NCBI GenBank assembly: GCA_027030435.1
Contig: JALVEX010000013.1
Coordinates: 1-5,879, forward strand
Reading direction: 5' to 3'
Length of the DNA stretch: 5,879 bases
DNA from: Paracoccaceae bacterium
Lineage (GTDB): Bacteria > Pseudomonadota > Alphaproteobacteria > Rhodobacterales > Rhodobacteraceae
Position numbers and translations under genes: made by a program. Below are positions 1-5,739 of the stretch, piece by piece (the stretch's first letter is position 1; each line of letters opens with the position of its first letter). Below the pieces are notes generated by a model. It was not told the origin of the DNA, did not search any database, and saw nothing but the letters and a program-made list of their open reading frames with translations.

Positions 1-1736
1 CGGGCCTCGATCGTGCCCCATATCATGATCCCCGGATGCGGGCGCAGAGGATCGCGCACCTCGGCGGCCCGCATGATCCTGTCAAACAGATGCGCGTATT
101 CGCCGGGATGCATTTCGCCTCCGTGTTCGGCTTCACGCCGCAATTCATCAACCGCCAGCCGTGCGGCCTCTCCCGCCCGCTTCAGCCACAGTTCGCCGCT
201 GCCTTCGCCTCCGTTGCCGGCGGCCAGAGCCTCGGCCAGTGCGATATGGCGGCGGGTGTGATCTGCCAGCGGCAGAGACGGGCGATCGTCAAGGCCCTCA
301 AGCAGGCTTCCGAGCCACTCGGCCCAGGCAAGGCGGCCATCATCCTTGCCGTCATGGTGCTCCTTGATGCTCTCCCTCGCCCAGCGGACAAGGCTGGCAC
401 GATCGGGAAAGGCCGGGCCGTGGCGGCGCAGGTGCAGCTCAAGCTCGCGACTCCACATGAGATGCTTGCCTCGCGCCTCGCTGCCGCTGGCCGCGAGCGG
501 GTGTTTCAGCAGGGCGAGCAGGCGCTCCGCGGTGATTTTCTGCCCGAACAGAGCCGCAACCTGGCGCAGAAAGCGCCCGGGCGGGGAAAGGGCGAGGGGC
601 TGGCCGGCGCTGTCGTCCGGCTCTATCCCCCAGCGATCAAGAAGAGCGGTTACGCGCCGGGTCAGGGTGCGATCGGGGGTTATGAGGGCGGCCGTGCGCC
701 CCGTCTCGGCGCATTCGCGCAGCTTGAGGGCGATGGCGAGCGCCTCCTGACGGGGCGCAGGAGCCTCGAGCAGAGTGAGGCCGGCGCAGGCTTCGGGGAG
801 ATCGGCAAGGGCGGGGCCCTCTTCCATCCAGGCATCCGTAACCGGCGCCGGGCGCAGGGCGAGGGAAACGAGCCGGTTGCGCGCAGGCGCGGGTGGGGCG
901 GCAGACCCTTCCCAATGAGCGATTTCGCCCGGGGCAAGGCCAAGGCCGCGCATCAGGGCGCGGAAGCGGTATTGCGGATGATCCTGGCTGTTCAGGCCGT
1001 CATCGAGCCGCTCCCAAACCGCAGGAGGAAGATCGAAATCGAAGCCCGGCAGCACGACGAACCCATGCTCAAGGCGGGCCACGGCTTCCATCAGCATGCG
1101 GGTCGTGCCGCGTGAGCCTGTCGAGCCGGCAATGAGCACCGGATGCTCGGGCGGGTTTTGCTGCCACTCCCGGATCAGGTGCTCGATGGCCCTGCGCTGG
1201 CGCAGCTCGCTATCCGGCTCCGCATCGGCAGCGAAAAAGCGCTGCACGAGCAGGAGGAAGCGCAGCGATCTCTGCCAATGGCCGGATTGATCCCCCACAT
1301 CCAGCGCCTCGAGCGCATCGGGCGTGATCCCTTCGCCGTGCATTTCCTCCATCAGCGCGGCCAGGCTCTCGGCCAGATCGAAGGCCGCGGCGCGGGGGGC
1401 GAGATCGGGCTCCTTCTCGATCAGCCGTTCCACCAGGCGCGTGAGCTCGAGGCGGCGGCGCAGAGGGGAAGCGGGCGGCGGCAGATCGGGCAGGATCGCC
1501 TTTGCCCCGATATCGGTGATCACATCCACGCGCGGCAGCAGCCGGGGGGAATCCTCTGCCAGCAGGTCCATGATGCGGCGCTGCATCCGGCGGCTGTTCA
1601 CATGGATCTGGATGCGCGCAAGATCGGCGGGATCATCCGTGCCAAACCGCGCCAGAACGCCCCGCACGAAGGCGGCCGGGTAATCGACTCCCGGCGGAAG
1701 GGCAAAGAGCCTGGCTTTCTGTTTCCGGTCAGCCAT
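1..1736 (-). CDS. addB: AddB, double-strand-break repair helicase-nuclease subunit (5' part; runs off the window)
   Basis: AddB pairs with AddA to process double-strand DNA ends for RecA-dependent recombination, the RecBCD role in many bacteria. I translated 578 codons plus two bases in one open frame to the window edge. The protein begins MADRKQKARLFALPPGVDYP. Diagnostic segments of the alphaproteobacterial form are IAGSTGSRGTTRMLM near residues 202-216, VVLPGFDFDLPPAVWERLDD just after it, then LVSLALRPAPVTDAW, AALITPDR, and LLKHPL with K411. The visible part is the inactivated helicase-like N-terminal region. The C-terminal nuclease domain and its iron-sulfur cysteines lie beyond the window. 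The ATG at 1736-1734 overlaps the end of murU by 8 bp and has a perfect AGGAGG eight bases upstream, which fixes the start. The family is usually near 1,000 residues, so a little over half is present. The fit to AddB is very good. Confidence 0.95.
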   Translation of the reverse strand, partial: MADRKQKARLFALPPGVDYPAAFVRGVLARFGTDDPADLARIQIHVNSRRMQRRIMDLLAEDSPRLLPRVDVITDIGAKAILPDLPPPASPLRRRLELTRLVERLIEKEPDLAPRAAAFDLAESLAALMEEMHGEGITPDALEALDVGDQSGHWQRSLRFLLLVQRFFAADAEPDSELRQRRAIEHLIREWQQNPPEHPVLIAGSTGSRGTTRMLMEAVARLEHGFVVLPGFDFDLPPAVWERLDDGLNSQDHPQYRFRALMRGLGLAPGEIAHWEGSAAPPAPARNRLVSLALRPAPVTDAWMEEGPALADLPEACAGLTLLEAPAPRQEALAIALKLRECAETGRTAALITPDRTLTRRVTALLDRWGIEPDDSAGQPLALSPPGRFLRQVAALFGQKITAERLLALLKHPLAASGSEARGKHLMWSRELELHLRRHGPAFPDRASLVRWARESIKEHHDGKDDGRLAWAEWLGSLLEGLDDRPSLPLADHTRRHIALAEALAAGNGGEGSGELWLKRAGEAARLAVDELRREAEHGGEMHPGEYAHLFDRIMRAAEVRDPLRPHPGIMIWGTIEA

Positions 1737-2436
1737 CGCTTGCGCCTCCTGCAACATGGGCAAATTCGTGCTCGGCGCGCCTCAGGGCCTCGGGATGGCC
1801 CACATCACACCAGCGCCCCTGATATTCCAGGCCGAAAAGGCGCCCCCTGGCAAGCATCCGATCCCAGGCAAGATTGAGCGAGAAGCTCTCATGGGGGATA
1901 TCGGCGAGGAGATCCGTTTTCATGATCTGCGCCCCGGTAAAGACATGCCCCGGCCCGCGGGTGAGCCTCCCTTCGTCATCGGAGAGAAAATCGCCCTTTC
2001 CCTTGTGCCCGAGCGCACGGGCCTTCGGGACCAGCATCAGAAGGGCATCCATACGCCGGGGATCCCAGGAAGCACGAAGCGCCTCGAGAGGGTTTGGCCC
2101 ATCCCAGAGGGCATCGCTGTTGAGGGTAAATACCGGCCCCTTGCCAAGGAGCGGCAATGCGTGGCGCAGGCCACCCCCTGTTTCCAGGATTTGCCGCGGT
2201 TCGTGCGATATCCTGATGTTCCGCCCGGCGAGGTGGCGTGCCAGCATCTCATGGCGGTAATGGGTATTGACGACGATATTATCGATGCCGGCGCCGTTGG
2301 CGATCTGGAGCGCATGATCAATGAGGGGGCGCCCGAGCACTTCGATCAGCGGCTTGGGGCGGGATCGCGTGAGCGCACCCATTCGCGTGCCGAACCCGGC
2401 TGCAAAGATCATCACTGAATCGGGCTTGCGGGGCAT
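1729..2436 (-). CDS. murU: MurU-like nucleotidyltransferase (N-acetylmuramate-1-phosphate uridylyltransferase)
   Basis: This is a 235-residue sugar-1-phosphate nucleotidyltransferase. By family and neighbour it should convert MurNAc-1-phosphate plus UTP to UDP-MurNAc in cytoplasmic cell-wall recycling, which bypasses de novo MurA/MurB synthesis. The N-terminal signature FAAGFGTRMGALT (residues 11-23) is followed by RPKPL with Lys28, the nucleotide-binding core. ETGGGLRHAL (85-94) is the usual base-recognition loop. LNSD with Asp108 is the metal-binding site, and WCDVGHPEAL near 209-218 supplies the second conserved Asp. Length is normal for the family. I chose ATG 2436 because MPRKPDSVMIFAAGFG places the signature about ten residues in. 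The frame is open further upstream, but that stretch lies entirely within amgK. No strong ribosome-binding site is visible and the gene overlaps amgK by 25 bp, so it probably depends on coupling. Relatives are often annotated mannose-1-phosphate guanylyltransferase; the adjacent amgK favours MurU. Confidence 0.88.
   Translation of the reverse strand: MPRKPDSVMIFAAGFGTRMGALTRSRPKPLIEVLGRPLIDHALQIANGAGIDNIVVNTHYRHEMLARHLAGRNIRISHEPRQILETGGGLRHALPLLGKGPVFTLNSDALWDGPNPLEALRASWDPRRMDALLMLVPKARALGHKGKGDFLSDDEGRLTRGPGHVFTGAQIMKTDLLADIPHESFSLNLAWDRMLARGRLFGLEYQGRWCDVGHPEALRRAEHEFAHVAGGASDG
1745..1750 (-). promoter_or_regulatory. Strong Shine-Dalgarno for addB
   Basis: The minus strand reads AGGAGG, eight bases before the addB ATG at 1736. 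It lies inside the last codons of murU. It is the only full-consensus ribosome-binding site seen in the window; the neighbouring genes have weak or partial ones. It decides the addB start and suggests addB can be translated at a good rate although it overlaps the preceding gene. Confidence 0.8.
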
Positions 2437-3473
2437 GCGGCTTGCATCTTTTTCAGGATTTCGTCTGTTGGTGCGGGGATTGCTCTCATGATGACCGATC
2501 CGAGGGGCGCGAGCCGGGGATGGGAGAGATCGCGCATCAGATGCTGCCAGACCCGCGGCATCAGGCGCAGATAGGCCGGTTTGCCGGCTTTCAGGCAAAG
2601 GCGGGCGAAAACGCCCAGAATGCGCAGGTTGCGCTGGGCACCCTGGGCATGGAGATCCGATGAGAGGGAGGCTTCATCATATCCGCCAAGCTCGGCAAAG
2701 CGGCGTATTGCCGCCGTGCTTGCTTCAGCGCTCACATCGCGGCGTGCGTCCTCGAGGAGGGAAACGAGGTCGTAGGCCGGGTGGGCGATCAACGCATCCT
2801 GGAAATCCAGAAGGCCGATTGCGGCAGGCCCTTCGCGATCTTCCAGCCACAGGAGATTTTCGCCGTGAAAATCGCGCAGCGCCAGCCCGCTGGCTTCAAT
2901 GGCGGGCGATGACAGGATTTCTTCGAGAGTCTCCGTGCAGGCCCTACGGGCCGAGCGATCGCCTGCTCCGGCGCCCCTGAGATACCAGTTGAACAGAGGC
3001 GCGATGGCACCTGCCATGGCGGAGGGCGAATAATCCGTGAGGCCAGGTGGCGGCGGGGCGGCCTGGAGGCATATCAGGGCTTCGGCAGCCCTTTCATAGA
3101 GCATGGTTTCCTGCTCGGGGGCATGTTTCAGAACGCGGGGGAACAGGGCATCGCCCAGATCCTCGAGTAGCATCAGCCCGAGGATTTCATCCCGCGCGAA
3201 TATCCGGGGCGCGCTGAGGCCGATGCCGCGCAGATGATCGGCGATGCGGGCAAAGGCCCGAACCTGCCGTGCCGCGCCCCTTCCGGCATCCATCAGGATG
3301 GCTGTTCGCTCCTTTTCGCTCTGGCCCATCCCGGGGCGGGTCATGCGGAAATAGCGCCGGGCAGAGGCGTCTCCGGCGAGGGGCTCGCAGCGCGCATTCT
3401 CCCAGCCGGTGCCCTCAAGGAAGGTTTCCAGCGGGGTATTCCTCCGCGTGCTTGCCCTTGACAGGCCATTCAT
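2412..3473 (-). CDS. amgK: AmgK-like anomeric MurNAc/GlcNAc kinase (aminoglycoside phosphotransferase fold)
   Basis: This 353-residue APH-fold kinase, by family and position, phosphorylates the anomeric hydroxyl of MurNAc (and GlcNAc) with ATP and hands MurNAc-1-phosphate to MurU. In order it shows the nucleotide loop GDASARRYF (34-42), the hinge-like MLLEDLGDALF (about 101-111), the catalytic loop ALRDFHGENLLWL with Asp201 and Asn206, and the metal-binding GLLDFQDALIAHPAYDL with Asp223. The catalytic loop has Arg-Asp where classical aminoglycoside kinases have a His/Gly-Asp pair; I believe this is normal for alphaproteobacterial AmgK. I chose ATG 3473, which forms a 4-bp ATGA overlap with the tsaE stop and has GGAG eight bases upstream. 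A start nine codons earlier lies inside tsaE and has less support. Generic annotation would be phosphotransferase family protein. It is very unlikely to be an antibiotic-resistance gene given the murU partner. Confidence 0.88.
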   Translation of the reverse strand: MNGLSRASTRRNTPLETFLEGTGWENARCEPLAGDASARRYFRMTRPGMGQSEKERTAILMDAGRGAARQVRAFARIADHLRGIGLSAPRIFARDEILGLMLLEDLGDALFPRVLKHAPEQETMLYERAAEALICLQAAPPPPGLTDYSPSAMAGAIAPLFNWYLRGAGAGDRSARRACTETLEEILSSPAIEASGLALRDFHGENLLWLEDREGPAAIGLLDFQDALIAHPAYDLVSLLEDARRDVSAEASTAAIRRFAELGGYDEASLSSDLHAQGAQRNLRILGVFARLCLKAGKPAYLRLMPRVWQHLMRDLSHPRLAPLGSVIMRAIPAPTDEILKKMQAACPASPIQ

Positions 3474-3940
3474 CCGAGCTTCTCCAACAGCTCCCGCCAC
3501 CTTTCGGAATCGGAAGAAAACGTGATGCGGCGCCTCTCAGGTGCATCTCCGGGCTCAAACCCTATGGTGAGCACATCGGGCGGAAGGAGGCCGGCAAGCA
3601 TTTTCGGCCACTCAACGAGGCAGAATGCGGTTTCGAAGGCTTCTTCGAGGCCGAGCTCGAGCGCTTCATCAGGATGGGTGAGGCGATAGAGATCGCAATG
3701 CCAGATTTCGAGATCCGGTGCTTCGTATTGCTGCACGAGGGTGAAAGTGGGAGAGGGGATATCCTCTGGATGGGGAAGGCGCGCATTGATGAGCGTGCGC
3801 GCGAAATGGGTTTTCCCAGCGCCGATCGGCCCTTCAAGGCAGACCACATCCCCTGCCCCGAACTGCGGGGCAAGCCTTCTTGCAAGGGCGGCTGTCTGCT
3901 CGGGGCTTTTTGTCTCTATGGTTCGCGTGTTTTCCGCCAT
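3470..3940 (-). CDS. tsaE: TsaE, tRNA t6A biosynthesis ATPase
   Basis: TsaE is the small P-loop ATPase that works with TsaB and TsaD (and TsaC) to make N6-threonylcarbamoyladenosine at position 37 of ANN-decoding tRNAs. The 156-residue protein carries Walker A GPIGAGKT at residues 37-44 with Lys43. It also carries the family switch SPTFTLVQQY (63-72), HCDLYRL (81-87) with Asp83, and LVEWPK (108-113), all in the expected order and spacing. Length is typical. ATG 3940 gives a normal N-terminus, but I see no convincing ribosome-binding site in front of it. The gene is separated by 68 bp from the DivL-like gene and overlaps amgK by 4 bp, so it opens the tightly packed tsaE-amgK-murU-addB run. Confidence 0.95.
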   Translation of the reverse strand: MAENTRTIETKSPEQTAALARRLAPQFGAGDVVCLEGPIGAGKTHFARTLINARLPHPEDIPSPTFTLVQQYEAPDLEIWHCDLYRLTHPDEALELGLEEAFETAFCLVEWPKMLAGLLPPDVLTIGFEPGDAPERRRITFSSDSERWRELLEKLG

Positions 3941-3971
3941 GATGAAAGCGACTTTATCGCAGTCATGCGGA

Positions 3972-3992
3972 GGGGCAACCCTCCCTTGCCCC
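3972..3992 (-). repeat. Perfect hairpin between the DivL-like gene and tsaE
   Basis: GGGGCAA and TTGCCCC form a perfect 7-bp stem around a 7-base loop that reads GGGAGGG on the transcribed (minus) strand. The hairpin sits 16 bp after the upstream stop and about 30 bp before the tsaE ATG. No run of T follows on the minus strand, so it is not a standard intrinsic terminator. It could reduce read-through, stabilise the upstream transcript end or act as a processing site; none of these is shown by sequence alone. Confidence 0.55.
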
Positions 3993-4008
3993 GATCATCA
4001 CCACCGCC

Positions 4009-5616
4009 TCATGCCCTTACCTTGCGCGCGGCCCAGGGGATCTTCCCGCGAATCCCGCCCGGCCCGGGATCGGCCGTGATTTCGCGAAAGCCGATCAGGC
4101 CCATGCCCCCGGGGAGCGGCATGAGGCGAAAGAGCAGCCGGCGTCCATCCTGCAGCGCAATGGCGCCCGTCTGCTTCTCGCGGTTTCCATGATGTGTGAA
4201 AAAGGATTGCATCCGCTCCCAGGCGCCCGGATCCGAGGGATCAGCGCCGCTCGCTTTCCGCCAATGCTGCATTGCATCGGAAAAACGCATATCGCCAAAG
4301 GCGGAAGCGGGATCGACGCCCCACAGCCTTGCGTAGGCGGCGTTGGATGTGGTGAGGGTGCCGTCGGGGGCAAATACCGCTATGGCCTCGTCCAGGCTGT
4401 CAAACACGGCCTGATCGGTTTCGATCTGGCTGATAAAGCGGCGCGTATGGGAAACCTCGGTGCTGATGTCTTCAAACAGAAAAGCCACGGCGCCATCGGG
4501 ATGCGGGCGGCCGATGATCTTGTAGGTCTTGTTGCCGGGAAGATTCCATATTTCCTCATATGTGCCATTCACGGCCTTTGTTTCGAGATCTTCCATCTGT
4601 TGGCGCCAGCCTTTGAAATCCTTCGGCTCCGGGATCATCTGCTTTTCGCGCAGCCGATTCAGAAAGGCATTCAAGGTGGGGCGGGCGCTGAGGAAATCCA
4701 CCGGAAGGCCGAACAGATCGGTAAGTGCCGGATTGAAAAGTGTCAGCTGGCGCTTGCGATCGAAGATCGCCAGCCCGGTCGGCAGATGGGCGAAGGTGAG
4801 CGAGAGGGTCTGGATGAAATTCTGCAGCGCGTTCTCGGCTCTGACAAGGGCGTCGGCCGGAACCGCGAAAAACATCAGCCCATCGCCCATCGAACAGGAA
4901 GAGCATTCGAACCAGCGCCGTTTCTCACCCTCGCCGCCTGCCGATACGCGCCGCGATTTCAGGCAATCCCTGTCCGGGAGGGCGCTCAGAGAAGGAAAGA
5001 TACGGTGCGGTGGCCATGCGCCTGGTGCGCCCTTTTCCGGGGCCAGCTCACGCGCCGTTTCGAGGTAGGCGCGATTTGCCCATGTGATGCGGCCGTCGGA
5101 TGTTTCATGCCAGACGAGGTAGGGGGCAAGTTCGGCCGTCTTGCGCAGGATACCAAGCTCGCGCTCGAGTGCATCGAGGCTGATCCTGTCGATCCGGGCC
5201 GGCTTGTGCCGCTCACTTGGGCTTTCAAGCCTTATGCGGATGTAGCGATCCCACCATTGTACAATGAGCCTTTCTCCCTCCTGTTCGTCCGAGGGCAGGA
5301 AAATGCGCTGCCCCTCACCCGACAAATTGGAGAGAGCTTCGCCAAGTTCGGGATAACGCGGCAGGAGAAGGGCCAGCAGACGTGCCCGATCGCTGCCCTT
5401 GGGCTCGGCCGCCTCAAGGAATTGCCGGGCCGGTGCCGTGGCGTCCACCAGATCTTCGCCATCAAGGAGGAAGACCGTTTCTTCCTCATGCTCCGGCGCG
5501 GTTCGCCTGTGCATTCGCCCTGGCCGCCAGCGGGGCGCGATCCAGAGCGCCAGAAGCGCCGCGATGAGGGAGATCCCAAATGTGAGGATGAGTGCGAGGG
5601 GCGACGGTGCCTGCAT
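4009..5616 (-). CDS. divL: DivL-like membrane-anchored PAS-domain protein lacking a kinase domain
   Basis: This is a 535-residue signalling protein. Residues 6-27 (LALILTFGISLIAALLALWI within them) form one membrane segment followed by basic residues, so the bulk should be cytoplasmic. Three PAS-like modules follow. The first spans about 158-252 (PYLVWHETSDGRITWANRAY, later WFECSSC). The second is PAS_7-like at about 269-382 (LTFAHLPTGLAIFDRKRQLT, later VAFLFEDIS). The third spans about 401-512 (VFDSLDEAIAVFAPDGTLTT). It ends after a short basic tail with no HisKA or HATPase region, and only 68 bp separate it from tsaE, so none is hidden by a frameshift. Family and location beside tsaE suggest DivL, which steers CckA and thereby CtrA phosphorylation; I recall that Rhodobacter DivL is also kinase-less. 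The frame is open to a GTG at 5685, but that start overlaps the CtrA box, so I prefer ATG 5616. Neither start has a clear ribosome-binding site. Confidence 0.75.
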   Translation of the reverse strand: MQAPSPLALILTFGISLIAALLALWIAPRWRPGRMHRRTAPEHEEETVFLLDGEDLVDATAPARQFLEAAEPKGSDRARLLALLLPRYPELGEALSNLSGEGQRIFLPSDEQEGERLIVQWWDRYIRIRLESPSERHKPARIDRISLDALERELGILRKTAELAPYLVWHETSDGRITWANRAYLETARELAPEKGAPGAWPPHRIFPSLSALPDRDCLKSRRVSAGGEGEKRRWFECSSCSMGDGLMFFAVPADALVRAENALQNFIQTLSLTFAHLPTGLAIFDRKRQLTLFNPALTDLFGLPVDFLSARPTLNAFLNRLREKQMIPEPKDFKGWRQQMEDLETKAVNGTYEEIWNLPGNKTYKIIGRPHPDGAVAFLFEDISTEVSHTRRFISQIETDQAVFDSLDEAIAVFAPDGTLTTSNAAYARLWGVDPASAFGDMRFSDAMQHWRKASGADPSDPGAWERMQSFFTHHGNREKQTGAIALQDGRRLLFRLMPLPGGMGLIGFREITADPGPGGIRGKIPWAARKVRA

Positions 5617-5646
5617 ATGGGATACCGCGATTGCTGCATGAATGGC

Positions 5647-5667
5647 ACCAATCTGGACGTCATTGGT
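5647..5667. repeat. Inverted repeat ACCAAT-N9-ATTGGT in the divL upstream region
   Basis: ACCAAT at 5647-5652 and ATTGGT at 5662-5667 are perfect 6-bp arms around nine bases that include the palindrome GACGTC. Its last arm shares bases with the CtrA-type box, so two dyads interlock within about 37 bp. It could be a second regulator site or a 5'-leader hairpin. The short arms mean chance is possible. Confidence 0.35.
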
Positions 5668-5681
5668 TAATGCCGCGTTAA
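5667..5681 (-). promoter_or_regulatory. CtrA-type box, TTAA-N7-TTAA
   Basis: The sequence has TTAA at 5667-5670 and TTAA at 5678-5681, separated by exactly seven bases. The match extends to a palindrome GGTTAA-N7-TTAACC (5665-5683). TTAA-N7-TTAA is the established full binding motif of the alphaproteobacterial response regulator CtrA. By eye these are the only two TTAA tetramers in the whole window. The box ends 50 bp before the preferred ATG of the DivL-like gene, where an activator overlapping a -35 region would sit. Whether CtrA activates or represses cannot be read from sequence. Confidence 0.6.
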
Positions 5682-5739
5682 CCACAGGAGGATTACCGCC
5701 AGGCCGGTTATATGAGCAAAGAGCGTGAAGGCGGGTTCT

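Noticed and set aside
36..1115. A 359-codon plus-strand open frame opposite addB.
   Set aside because: The minus strand encodes well-recognised AddB throughout. The plus frame is a compositional shadow with no motif.
1143..1877. A 244-codon plus-strand open frame across the addB/murU junction.
   Set aside because: It is antisense to two well-supported genes with no domain signature.
2437..2598. A 54-codon N-terminal extension of MurU.
   Set aside because: It lies wholly within amgK, is low in recognisable structure, and would place the nucleotide-binding signature far from the N-terminus, unlike the family.
3972..3992. An intrinsic terminator after the DivL-like gene.
   Set aside because: The stem is good but no T run follows on the transcribed strand, so I list it only as a hairpin.
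3269..4192. A 307-codon plus-strand open frame across the 5' part of amgK, tsaE and the end of the DivL-like gene.
   Set aside because: It crosses three real genes and an intergenic hairpin and has no family signature.
4189..5670. A 493-codon open frame on the plus strand opposite the DivL-like gene.
   Set aside because: Long antisense frames are common in GC-rich coding DNA. The translation shows no recognisable domain, while the minus strand gives clear PAS modules over the same bases.
5617..5685. A 23-residue N-terminal extension of the DivL-like protein from a GTG.
   Set aside because: There is no ribosome-binding site, the segment looks non-coding and it covers the CtrA-type box. It cannot be fully excluded.
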